A DNA stretch of 64,000 nucleotides from Lysobacter solisilvae (GTDB taxonomy: Bacteria; Pseudomonadota; Gammaproteobacteria; Xanthomonadales; Xanthomonadaceae), in contig NZ_CP071518.1 in assembly GCF_016613535.2 (NCBI RefSeq), positions 1,612,001 through 1,676,000 on the forward strand, written 5' to 3'. The position numbers were made by a program, and so were the translations under genes. Under the pieces are notes generated by a model, which was given only the letters and a program-made list of their open reading frames with translations, was not told the origin of the DNA and did not search any database. Positions 1 to 18,300 of this stretch are shown here, in pieces (position 1 is the first letter of the stretch; each line of letters starts with the position of its first letter).

Positions 1-1
1 C

Positions 2-5113
<5,112 letters not shown>

Positions 5114-7448
5114 AACCACGGTGACCTGCACGGCCGCGTACGTCCAGCACGATGCGCTCAACCAGTCGATGTCCAGCGCCACCATCGGCCGGCCGCTGGC
5201 CAACACGCAGATCTACATCCTCGACGAGAACCTGCAGCCCACGCCGCTGGGCGTGGCGGGCGAGATCTACATTGGCGGCGACGGCGTCGCGCGTGGCTAC
5301 CTCAATCGGGAGGACCTGACCGCTCATCGCTTCGTGCCTGATCCGTTCAGCGCGCGGCCGCACGCGCGCATGTATCGCAGCGGCGACCGCGCCCGCTATC
5401 GCCCGGACGGCAACATCGAGTTCCTTGGCCGCAACGATTTCCAGGTCAAGGTGCGCGGCTTCCGCATCGAGCTGGGCGAAATCGAGGCGAAGCTGGCCGC
5501 GTGCGAGCAGGTGCGCGAGGCCGTCGTGATCGCCTACACGGCGGCGCCCGGAGAGAAGCGGCTCGTGGCCTACGTGGTGCCGGAGGCGGGCGAGGAGCTC
5601 TCGGTGGCCAGTCTGCGCGACCGGTTGGCGCAGGAACTGCCCGAGTACATGATCCCCGGTGCGTTCGTGAGCTTGACCGCATTCCCGCTCACGCCCAACG
5701 GCAAGCTCGATCGCAAGGCGCTGCCCGTGCCCGACCAGGCAGCGGTAGCCAGCCGCGCGTACGAAGCGCCCGTCGGCAGCGTCGAGAAGGCCCTCGCGCA
5801 GATCTGGCAGCAGGTTCTGGGCCTGGAACGGGTGGGGCGACATGACCACTTCTTCGAACTGGGCGGCCACTCGCTGCTGATGATCAGCCTGATCGAACAC
5901 CTGCGTCAGCGCGGTCTCAGTGCCGACGTGCGCACGGTATTCCAGGCACCGACCCTGAGCGCACTGGCGGCGCAGCTCGTGTGCGGGCCGAAGGCGGCAC
6001 GCCGCCACGAAGTCCCGCCCAACCTGCTTGCGCCGGACACCGGCGCCATCACGCCGGAGCTGCTGCCGCTGGTGCGGTTGAGCCAGGACGAGATCGACCG
6101 GATCGTGGCGGAGGTCCCGGGTGGCGTGTCCAACGTGCAGGACATCTACCCGCTGGCGCCGCTGCAGGAAGGCATCCTGTTCCACCACCTGCTGGAAGCC
6201 GAAACAGGGGGTGACACCTACCTGTTGTGCACAGCGACGGCGTTCGACAACCGTCAGCGCCTGGACGGTTTCCTCCAGGCCCTGCAGCAGGTGGTCAACC
6301 GGCACGACATCCTGCGCAGTTCGATCCACTGGCAGGACCTCATCCGGCCCGTGCAGGTGGTCCACCGCCGCGTGACGATGCCGGTCACCGAACTGGCGCT
6401 GTCGGCGGACGCACCCGCGCTGCCGCAACTGATGGCCCGCACCGACCCGCGCTTCATGCGCATGGACCTGCGACGTGCACCGAACCTGGCGGCCTACATC
6501 GCGCCGGAGCCGGAAACCGGCCGCTGGCTGCTGGCGCTGATGAATCACCACATCGTCTGCGACCACATGGCCCAGGAACAGATCCTGGCCGAAATCCAGG
6601 CTTTGCTGCAGGGACACGGGGCGACGCTGCCACCGGCCACGCCCTACCGCGACTTCATCTCGCGGACCCTGGCGGTGCCCGAAGGCGAGCACGAGGCCTA
6701 CTTCCGTGCGCAGCTGGGCGACCTGGACGAACCCACGGCGCCGTTCGGGATCCTGGACGTGCAGGCCGACAGCGCCGGCGAAGTGCGGGAAACGCGCATC
6801 CGCCTGGACGAGGCCCTGTCGCGGCGCATCCGCGAATGCGCACGCAGGCAGGCCGTCAATCCGGCCGTCCTCTTCCACGTGGCCTGGGCCCAGGTGCTGG
6901 CGCAGTGCAGCGGCCGCGACGACGTCGTGTTCGGCACCGTGCTGTCGGGTCGCCTGCAGGAGACGGAGAGTACCGTCCGCGTCGTCGGCATGTTCATCAA
7001 CACGTTGCCGCTACGCATCCCGCTGGCGAACGTGGGCGTGCGCGACGCAGTGCGCGACACCTACCTGCGCATGAGCGAGCTGCTTTCGCACGAACAGACC
7101 CCGCTCGCCGTCGCGCAGCGGTGCAGCGGCATCCAGCCGCCGTTGCCGCTGTTCACCGCGCTGCTCAACTACCGCCACAACCCCGACGAATCGAGCACGC
7201 CGTCGCATGTCTGGGACGGCATCGAGGTGCTCAGCGACGCGGTGCGGACCAACTATCCGGTGACCATGTCGGTCGACGACTTCGACGTGGCCTTTGGCCT
7301 GGTCGTGCAGTGCGGGGCGGGGATCGAACCCGACCGGATGGTCGGCTACCTCGCCACCGCGGTCGGTGAACTGGTGGTCGCGCTCGACGAGCGGCCGGAA
7401 CTGCCGGTGCGTCACCTCGCCACGATGCCCGCCAGCGAACGCGACGAG

Positions 7449-9173
7449 GTCGTGCACGGCTTCAACGCGACGCAGTCGCCGTACCCGCAGGACGCGCTGA
7501 TCCACACGCTGTTCGAGGCGCAGGCCGCGCAGCAGCCGCAGGCCGATGCCGTCGAGTACGACGGCGTGCGCCTGTCCTATGACGAGCTCAACCGCCGCGC
7601 CAACCAGGTCGCCCATCGCCTGATCGCGCTGGGCGTCAAGCCCGACGACCGGGTGGCGATCTGCACCGAGCGCAGCCTGGACATGGTCGTGGGCCTGCTG
7701 GGCATCCTCAAGGCCGGCGGCGCCTACGTGCCGCTGGATCCGGCCTATCCCGTCGACCGCCTGGCCTACATGCTGGCCGACAGCGCGCCGATGGCGGTGC
7801 TGACCCAGGCCGTGCTGCGCGACGAGCTGCCGATGCTCACCGCAGCCGGATGCCCGCTGCTGGTGCTGGACCGCGACTTCGCCGACGCCGCCGAACCGGC
7901 GAACAACCCGGCGCTGCCGCTGAGCCCGCGCCAGCTGGCCTACGTGATCTACACCTCCGGTTCGACCGGCCAGCCCAAGGGCGTGATGGTCGAACACCGC
8001 AGCGCGGTGAACTTCTGGCAGGTGATGGGCCGCACCACGCACCGGACCTGCGCGCCGAACTCGCGGGTGGCGCTCAACGCCGCGTTCTCCTTCGACATGT
8101 CGCTCAAGGGCCTGCTGCAGCTGCTGTCCGGGCATTGCCTGGTGCTGATCCCGCAGGCGATCCGCGCCAGCGGCCCGGCGCTGCTGGGCTTCCTGGAACA
8201 GCAGCGCATCGATGCGCTGGACAGCACGCCCTCGCAGCTGGAAGGCCTGCTGGCCGCCGGCCTGCTGGAGCCGACCGGCTACCGGCCGCGCAACGTGCTG
8301 CTGGGCGGCGAGCCGATCGGACCGGCGATGTGGGAACGGCTGAAGGCCTCGCCGGTGGTGTGCTTCCACAACATGTACGGCCCGACCGAAGCGACGGTGG
8401 ATGCGACGATCCAGTGCATCGCCGACAGCCGCGGCGGCCCGGTGATCGGCAAGCCGCTGGGCAACGCCCGCATCTACCTGCTCGACGGGCAGGGCCAGCC
8501 GGTGCCGGTGGGCGTGGCGGGCGAGATCCACATCGGGGGCGTGGGCGTGGCCCGCGGTTACCTGCATCGTGCCGAACTGACGGCCGAGCGCTTCCTGGCC
8601 GATCCGTTCGCCGGTACGCCGGACGCGCGTATGTACAAGACGGGCGACCTGGGTCGCTGGCTGCCCGATGGCAACCTGGAATACCTGGGCCGCAACGACT
8701 TCCAGGTGAAGATCCGCGGCTTCCGGATCGAGCTGGGCGAGATCGAGGCCAAGCTGCGGGCCTGCGCGGGGGTGCGCGAGGCGGTGGTGATCGCGCGCGA
8801 GGACACGCCGGGCGACCAGCGTCTGGTGGCCTACGCGGTGGCCGACGACGGCGTGGAGCTGTCGGTGCCGCAGCTGCGCGAGGCGCTCGCGCAGGAGCTG
8901 CCCGAGCACATGATCCCGAGCGCGTTCGTGAGCCTGGCGGCGATGCCGCTGACGCCGAACGGGAAGCTGGACCGGCGCGCGTTGCCGTCGCCGGACCAGA
9001 ACGCGGTGGCCAGCCGTGCGTACGAAGCCCCGCTGGGCGAGGTCGAACAGGCGATGGCCGCGATCTGGCAGGAACTGCTGGGTCTGGACCGCGTCGGCCG
9101 CCACGACCACTTCTTCGAACTGGGCGGGCACTCGCTGCTGGTGATGCAGCTGGTGATCCGCATCCGCGAGCAG
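7449..9173 (+). repeat. Glu-module repeat, copy 1 (NRPS-1)
   Basis: A-domain plus carrier-domain block nearly identical to 10825-12521 and 17302-19026. The shared 1697 bp have no length difference between copies; copies 1 and 3 stay alike for a further 28 bp. Confidence 0.9.
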
Positions 9174-9354
9174 TTCCAGGTGGACATCGCGTTGCGGACC
9201 CTGTTCGAACGGCCCGGTTTGCTGGAGCTGTCCGAATCCATCCAGGCGCTGCAGGAAGAAAGCTTCCTCGGCGAGGACCTGGCAAGCATGCAGAGCGAGC
9301 TGGACTCGCTCTCCGAAGAAGAGTTGCGCCAGATGTTGGAGCGAGAGTCGATCA

Positions 9355-12300
9355 ATGAGTGACAGGAACGAGGCGCTGGACGCGCTGAAGCGGACCATCC
9401 TGCAGAACCGGATGAAGCAGCGCATGGCGCAGCGCGCGGGCGAGGGATCGGGCCAGGGCATTCCGCTCGCGGACCGCAGCGCACCGATCCCGCTGTCGTG
9501 GGCGCAACAGCGCCTGTGGTTCCTGGACCAGCTTGACCAGGCCGCGGGCGCGGCCTACCACGTCTCGGCCGCGCTGCGGCTTTCGGGCAAGCTCGACCGC
9601 GCCGCGCTGCAGGCCAGCCTGGACCGCATCGTCGCGCGCCACGAAAACCTGCGCACGTGCTTCGCCAGCGTCGACGGCACGCCGCGCCAGGTGATCGCAC
9701 CGGAAAACGTCGGTTTCACCATGGTCGAACAGGACGTGAGTGCACTCGATGCGCGCGCGCAGGCGGAGGCCCTGGCGGACATCACCGCGCGTGAGGCCGG
9801 CGCGCCTTTTGACCTGGCGACCGGACCGTTGATCCGCGGCCGTCTGCTGCGCCTGTCCGAACAAGAGCACGTGATGCTGGTGACCCAGCACCACATCATT
9901 TCCGATGGCTGGTCCAACGGCGTGCTGGTGCGTGAAGTCAGTGCGCTGTACACGGCTTTCAGCCAGGGCCAGCCGGATCCCTTGCCGCCGCTGCAGATCC
10001 AGTACGCCGACTATGCGGCCTGGCAGCGCCAGTGGCTGCAGGGCGACGTGCTGCGCAGGCAGCTGGATTTCTGGCGTGATCACCTCGGCGGCGCCCCGGC
10101 GCTGCTGGAACTGCCGATCGACCGGCCCCGGCCGCCGGTGCAGGGCTATGCGGGCGATTTCGTGGAAGTGGACCTGAGCGACGAGCTCAGCGCCGGGCTG
10201 CGCGCCCTGTCGCAGCGGCACGGCGTGACGATGTTCATGACCCTGCTGGCGGCCTGGTCGGTGCTGCTGTCGCGCCTGAGTGGACAGGACGACATCGTCG
10301 TCGGCAGTCCGGTCTCCAATCGCCCGCGCTCGGAAGTCGAGCCGCTGATCGGCTTCTTCGTCAACACGCTGGCGCTGCGTGTGGACCTGTCCGACCAGCC
10401 GACCGTGGCGGGACTGCTGGCGCGGATCAAAGCGACGCTGGTGGCCGCGTATGCGCACCAGGACCTGCCGTTCGAGCAGGTCGTCGAAGCGCTGCAGCCC
10501 GAGCGCAACCTCAGCTACAGCCCGGTGTTCCAGGTGTTGCTGAGCATGAACAGCACGGTCGGCGCCGATGCGCTCAAGCTGCCCGGTCTGGAACTGGCGC
10601 CGATTGCCACGCCGCAGGTGAGTTCCCATTTCGACCTCGACCTGGGCTTCGCCGATTCGGGCACCGGCCTGATCGGCAAGCTGACCTATTCGACCGAACT
10701 GTTCGATCGCGCGTCGGTGGTCCGCTTCACCGAATATCTCGTCGCCGTACTGCGGGAAATGGTCAGCGACGACACGCAACACGTCAGCCGCCTGTCGCTG
10801 TTGTCGACGGCCGAACGCGACCAGGTCGTGCACGGCTTCAACGCGACGCAGTCGCCGTACCCGCAGGACGCGCTGATCCACACGCTGTTCGAGGCGCAGG
10901 CCGCGCAGCAGCCGCAGGCCGATGCCGTCGAGTACGACGGCGTGCGCCTGTCCTATGGCGAACTCAACCGCCGCGCCAACCAGGTCGCCCATCGCCTGAT
11001 CGCGCTGGGCGTCAAGCCCGATGACCGCGTGGCGATCTGCACCGAGCGCAGCCTGGACATGGTCGTGGGCCTGCTGGGTATCCTCAAGGCCGGCGGCGCC
11101 TACGTGCCGCTGGATCCGGCTTATCCGGTGGACCGCCTGGCCTACATGCTGGCCGACAGCGCGCCGATGGCGGTGCTGACCCAGGCCGTGCTGCGCGACG
11201 AGCTGCCGATGCTCACCGCGGCCGGATGCCCGCTGCTGGTGCTGGACCGCGACTTCGCCGACGCCGCCGAGCCGGCGAGCAACCCGGCGCTGCCGCTGAG
11301 CCCGCGCCAGCTGGCCTACGTGATCTACACCTCCGGTTCGACCGGCCAGCCCAAGGGCGTGATGGTCGAACACGGCAGCGCGGTGAACTTCTGGCAGGTG
11401 ATGGGCCGCACCACGCACCGGACCTGCGCGCCGAACTCGCGGGTGGCGCTCAACGCCGCGTTCTCCTTCGACATGTCGCTCAAGGGCCTGCTGCAGCTGC
11501 TGTCCGGGCATTGCCTGGTGCTGATCCCGCAGGCGATCCGCGCCAGCGGCCCGGCGCTGCTGGGCTTCCTGGAACAGCAGCGCATCGATGCGCTGGACAG
11601 CACGCCCTCGCAGCTGGAGGGCCTGCTGGCCGCCGGGCTGCTGGAGCCGACCGGCTACCGGCCGCGCAACGTGCTGCTGGGCGGCGAGCCGATCGGCCCG
11701 GTGATGTGGGAACGGCTGAAGGCCTCGCCGGTGGTGTGCTTCCACAACATGTACGGCCCGACCGAAGCGACGGTGGATGCGACGATCCAGTGCATCGCCG
11801 ACAGCCGCGGCGGCCCGGTGATCGGCAAGCCGCTGGGCAACGCCCGCATCTACCTGCTCGACGGGCAGGGCCAGCCGGTGCCGGTGGGCGTGGCGGGCGA
11901 GATCCACATCGGGGGCGTGGGCGTGGCCCGCGGTTACCTGCATCGTGCCGAACTGACGGCCGAGCGCTTCCTGGCCGATCCGTTCGCCGGTACGCCGGAC
12001 GCGCGTATGTACAAGACGGGCGACCTGGGTCGCTGGCTGCCCGATGGCAACCTGGAATACCTGGGCCGCAACGACTTCCAGGTGAAGATCCGCGGCTTCC
12101 GGATCGAGCTGGGCGAGATCGAGGCCAAGCTGCGGGCCTGCGCGGGGGTGCGCGAGGCGGTGGTGATCGCGCGCGAGGACACGCCGGGCGACCAGCGTCT
12201 GGTGGCCTACGCGGTGGCCGACGACGGCGTGGAGCTGTCGGTGCCGCAGCTGCGCGAGGCGCTCGCGCAGGAGCTGCCCGAGCACATGATCCCGAGCGCG

Positions 12301-15300
12301 TTCGTGAGCCTGGCGGCGATGCCGCTGACGCCGAACGGGAAGCTGGACCGGCGCGCGTTGCCGTCGCCGGACCAGAACGCGGTGGCCAGCCGTGCGTACG
12401 AAGCCCCGCTGGGCGAGGTCGAACAGGCGATGGCCGCGATCTGGCAGGAACTGCTCGGCCTGGACCGCGTCGGCCGCCACGACCACTTCTTCGAACTGGG
12501 TGGGCACTCGCTGCTGGTGATCAGCCTGATCGAGCGCATGCGCCAACGCGACCTCGCGGTGGATGCGCGCACGGTGTTCATGACGCCCGTCCTGAGCGCG
12601 ATCGCTGCCCAGCTGACGCCTGCGGGCCCGTCGGTCGCGCATGAGGTCGTGGTACCCAATCCGATCACACCCGACACCACCACCCTGACACCGGACATGC
12701 TCCCGCTGGTGAGGCTCACCCAGGGCGAGATCGACCGCATCGTCGCCGGCGTGCCCGGCGGCGTGGCCAATGTCCAGGACATCTACCCGCTGGCCCCGCT
12801 GCAGGAAGGCATCCTGTTCCACCACCTGCTCGATGGCGACAGCGAAGGCGACACCTACCTGCTGTCGTCGGTGCTGGCGTTCGACGAACGCCATCGCCTC
12901 GACGGCTTCCTCGCCGCCCTCCAGCAGGTGATCGACCGCCACGACCTGCTGCGCACCGCCGTGCACTGGCAGGACGTCGGCACGCCGGTGCAGGTGGTGT
13001 ACCGCGATGCCGTGCTGCCCGTCACCGAACTGGCGCTGTCGGCGCAGGAGCCGGCGCTGCCGCAGCTGCTGGCGCGGACCAGTCCACGCCGCCTGCGCCT
13101 GGACCTGCAGCGCGCGCCGATCCTGGCCGCGTACACCGCGCAGGATCCGGATTCCGGGCAGTGGTTGCTGGCGCTGCTCAACCACCACATGGTCTGCGAC
13201 CACATCGCGCAGGAAGTCCTGCTGTCGGAGATCCGCACGCTGTTGCAGGGGCAGGGCGCGACCCTGGGCGCGCCCGTGCCGTACCGCAACTTCGTCGCCC
13301 GCGGGCTGCAGGTTCCGCAAGCGGACCACGAGACCTACTTCCGCGAACAGCTGGGTGATGTCGACGAACCCACGGCCCCGTTCGGCTTGCTGGACGTACA
13401 GGGCGACGGCGGCGAGCTCGACGAGGCGCGCGTGCGCCTGGATGACCTACTTGCCCAGCGCATCCGCGACAGCGCGCGCCAGCACGGCGTCACTCCGGCA
13501 GTGCTGTTCCACGTGGCCTGGGCGCAGGTGCTGGCGCAGTGCAGCGGCCGCGACGACGTCGTTTTCGGCACGGTGCTGACCGGCCGCCTTCAGGATGCGG
13601 GATCGACCGACCAGGTCGTCGGCATGTTCATCAATACCCTGCCGATCCGCATTCCCCTGGCGCAGGTCCGGGTTGCCGACGCGGTGCGCGATACCGGCCG
13701 CCGCCTCGGCGAGCTGCTGGCGCACGAGCAGGCGCCGTTGGCGCTGGCGCAGCGCTGCAGCGGCATCCGGGCGCCGCTCCCGCTGTTCACCTCGCTGCTC
13801 AACTACCGACACAGCCACGAAGCCAGCAGCGCCGAAGAACGGGCGTACCTGCTCAGTGCCTGGGAGGGCGTGCAACTGCTGAGCGGGCAGGCGCGGAGCA
13901 ACTTCCCGATCTCGGTGTCCATCGACGATCTGGGGCAGGGATTCGGCCTGAGCATCAGCGCGTTACCGGGTCCCGGTGCGGTGCGCCTGGCCGGCTACAT
14001 GGAGCGCGTGCTGCGCGGGCTGGCAGACGACCTGCAGGGTCAGGGGCGACGCCAGCTGCGCAGCCTCGCGATGCTGCCGCACGCCGAGCGTGACCAGCTG
14101 CTGCGGGAATTCAACAGCGACCCTGTGGACTTCCCGCAGCAGGCCCTGCTGCAGGAAGTATTCGAGGCACTGGCGGCGCGGCAGCCCGAAGCGCCCGCGG
14201 TGGAGTCCGGTGGACAGTGCCTGGACTACGGCACGCTCAACCGCCATGCCAACGCCTTGGCGCATCGACTCATCGAGTGCGGCGTGAGGCCGCGCGACCG
14301 CGTCGCGATCTGCGCCGGACGCAGCCTGGACATGGTCGTCGCCATGCTCGCCACGCTGAAGGCCGGCGCGGCCTACGTGCCGATCGATCCGGAATATCCC
14401 GCCGAGCGCGTCGCCTGCATGCTGACCGACAGCGAGCCCGCGGTGTTGCTGGCGCCGCGCGACCTGCATGAACGGCTTGCGGTGCTGGCCTCGTCGTCGT
14501 GTCCCGTGCTCGCGCTGGACGAAGCCGACATGTCGTCGCAGACGACCTCCAACCCGCAGGTGGCGGGCCTGTGTTCGCGCGACCCGGCCTGCGTCATCTA
14601 CACCTCCGGCTCGACCGGACAGCCCAAGGGCGTGCTGGTCGAGCACCGCGGCATCCTGCGGCTGGTCATCAACGGAACGGCGCAACTGCAATCGGGCGAT
14701 GTCCTGGCCCATTGCTCCAATCCATCCTTCGACGCATCGACGTGGGAGATCTGGGGCGCACTGCTCAACGGTGCGCGTCTGGTGATCGTGCCGTCCGCGG
14801 TGGTGATGGACCCGGTGGCCTTCAACCGTGCGCTGGTCGAGGCGCGGGTGAACGTCGCGTTCCTGACGGTCGGCCTGTTCAACGAGTACGCCGACGCGCT
14901 GGTCGAGGCCTTCGCCGGCCTGCGCATGCTCCTCACCGGCGGCGACGTGATGGATCCGCGCAGTGCGCTCCGCGTGCTCGGACTGATGCAGCCAGCCGCG
15001 CGACTGCTCAACGTGTACGGCCCCACCGAAGCCACGACGTACGCAACCAGCTTCGACGTGGACACCGCCGTGGATCCGATTCGTCCCGTTCCGATCGGCC
15101 GCCCGGTGCCCAACACCCGCGTCTACATCCTCGGCAGCGGCGGTGAGCCGGTACCGGTGGGCGTGCCGGGTGAGATCCATATCGGTGGCCCTGGCGTGGC
15201 CGGCGGTTACCTGCATCGTCCTGTCCTGACGGCAGAGCGGTTCGTCATCGATCCGTTCACCGACGTGGCCGATGCCACGATGTACCGCACCGGTGACCTG

Positions 15301-18300
15301 GGGCGGTGGCGCACCGACGGCCAGATCGAGTTCATCGGCCGCAACGACGCCCAGGTGAAGATCCGGGGATTCCGCGTCGAACCGGGCGAGATCGAGGCCC
15401 TCGTGAGGACCTGCGAGGGCGTTCGCGAAGCGGTGGTCATCGCCTTGCCGGACGCCGGCGGCGACAAGCGCCTGGTCGGCTACGTGGTGTGGGAGGCCGA
15501 TGCGGCCGAAAAGTCCACGTCACGGCTGCGCGAGCAGGTGGCGAAGATCCTGCCGGGCCACATGGTGCCCGCGGCTTTCGTCAGCCTCGCCGCCCTGCCG
15601 CTGACGCCGAACGGCAAGCTGGACCGCAAGGCCTTGCCGGCGCCCGACCAGGACAGCCTCGCCGACGGCGCATATGAAGCGCCGCGGGACGGCATCGAAC
15701 AGGTCGTGGCCGGCATCTGGCAGGACCTGCTCGGGCTGGAGCGGGTGGGCCGCCACGACAACTTCTTCGAACTGGGCGGGCACTCGCTGCTGGCCGTGCG
15801 GCTGGTGACGCGCCTGCGCGCCACGCTGGGTGTCGAGATCACGCTGCGGGACCTGTTCGCGCGCCCATCGCTGTCGAGCCTGGCACTGGCCGTGGCACGC
15901 GCCTGCCCAAGCTCGCATGCGGCAATCGTGCCGGTCGATCGCGGCCAGCCGTTGCCGCTGTCGTGGGCGCAGCAGCGCCTGTGGTTCGTCGACCAGCTGG
16001 ATCATGCTGCCGGTGGGACCTACCACATACCCGCGGCCCTTCGCTTGAGCGGTTCGCTTGACCGCGCCGCGTTGCAGGCCAGCCTGGACCGCATCGTCGC
16101 GCGGCACGAAAGCCTGCGCACGACCTTTGTCGCCGGGCTGGACGGTGAGCCGCAACAGGTCATCGCGCCGGCGGCCATGGGATTCACGCTGCTGGAACAC
16201 GACCTGCGCGGGATCGACCACGCCACGCAGGACGTGGCGATCGCCGAGCTGACCGTCAGCGAATCGCGCGCGCCCTTCGACCTGGCAACGGGGCCGCTGA
16301 TCCGCGGCCGCCTGCTGCGCCTGGCCGAACACGAGCACATCCTGCTCGTCACCCAGCACCACATCATTTCGGACGGGTGGTCGGTCAGCGTGATGGTGCG
16401 GGAACTCAGCACCCTCTACGCAGCATTCCAGCGAGGACAGCCAGACCCGCTAGCGCCCCTGCCCATCCAGTACGCCGACTTCGCCGCCTGGCAACGCGGC
16501 TGGCTGCAGGGCGAGCGGCTGCAGGCCCAGATCGACTTCTGGCGAGACCACCTGTCCGGCGCGCCGGCGCTGCTCGAGCTGCCCACCGATCGGCCTCGGC
16601 CGCCGGTGCAGAGCTATCGCGGCGACCGCGTCGACGTCTGCATCCCGCCGGACCTGGCGCAGGCCATGCGCGGGTTGGCGCAGCGTCATGGCGTCACGCT
16701 GTTCCTGGTCGTGCAGGCGGCGTGGGCGATATTGCTGTCGCGCCTGAGCGGCCAGAGCGAGGTCGTCATCGGCAGTCCGATGGCCAACCGCCAGCGCGCC
16801 GAACTCGAGCCCCTGATCGGCTTCTTCGTCAACACGCTGGCGCTACGCGTGGACGTCCCGGGAGACACCAGCGTCGGCCAGCTGCTGGCGCGCAGCAAGG
16901 CGGCGTTGCTGGGCGCCTTCGCCCACCAGGATCTGCCGTTCGAGCAGGTCGTCGAAGCGCTGCAGCCCGAGCGCAATCTCAGCCACAGCCCGGTTTTCCA
17001 GGTGTGGTTGAACCTCAATGCCGCGGCCGCCGCGGGTGACGGTCAATTGCATCTGCCCGGGTTGACGCTGTCGCCGGTCGACATCGAACAGCAGACCGCG
17101 CGCGTTGACCTGTCGCTGGCGCTGACGGACCTGGCGGGCGATGGCCTGGCGGGCAGCCTCGTCTATGCGGTCGACCTGTTCGACCGCACGACCGCGGAGC
17201 GCATCGCGGGACACCTGACGACCCTGCTGCAGGCGATGGTCAGCGACGACACGCAGCGGGTCAGCCGTTTGCCGCTGCTGTCGACGGCCGAACGCGACCA
17301 GGTCGTGCACGGCTTCAACGCGACGCAGTCGCCGTACCCGCAGGACGCGCTGATCCACACGCTGTTCGAGGCGCAGGCCGCGCAGCAGCCGCAGGCCGAT
17401 GCCGTCGAGTACGACGGCGTGCGCCTGTCCTATGGCGAACTCAACCGCCGCGCCAACCAGGTCGCCCATCGCCTGATCGCGCTGGGCGTCAAGCCCGATG
17501 ACCGCGTGGCGATCTGCACCGAGCGCAGCCTGGACATGGTCGTGGGCCTGCTGGGCATCCTCAAGGCCGGCGGCGCCTACGTGCCGCTGGATCCGGCCTA
17601 TCCCGTCGACCGCCTGGCCTACATGCTGGCCGACAGCGCGCCGATGGCGGTGCTGACCCAGGCCGTGCTGCGCGACGAGCTGCCGATGCTCACCGCGGCC
17701 GGATGCCCGCTGCTGGTGCTGGACCGCGACTTCGCCGACGCCGCCGAGCCGGCGAGCAACCCGGCGCTGCCGCTGAGCCCGCGCCAGCTGGCCTACGTGA
17801 TCTACACCTCCGGTTCGACCGGCCAGCCCAAGGGCGTGATGGTCGAACACCGCAGCGCGGTGAACTTCTGGCAGGTGATGGGCCGCACCACGCACCGGAC
17901 CTGCGCGCCGAACTCGCGGGTGGCGCTCAACGCCGCGTTCTCCTTCGACATGTCGCTCAAGGGCCTGCTGCAGTTGCTGTCCGGCCATTGCCTGGTGCTG
18001 ATCCCGCAGGCGATCCGCGCCAGCGGTCCGGCGCTGCTGGGCTTCCTGGAACAGCAGCGCATCGATGCGCTGGACAGCACGCCCTCGCAGCTGGAGGGCC
18101 TGCTGGCCGCCGGGCTGCTAGAGCCGACCGGCTACCGGCCGCGCAACGTGCTGCTGGGCGGCGAGCCGATCGGCCCGGTGATGTGGGAACGGCTGAAGGC
18201 CTCGCCGGTGGTGTGCTTCCACAACATGTACGGCCCGACCGAAGCGACGGTGGATGCGACGATCCAGTGCATCGCCGACAGCCGCGGCGGCCCGGTGATC

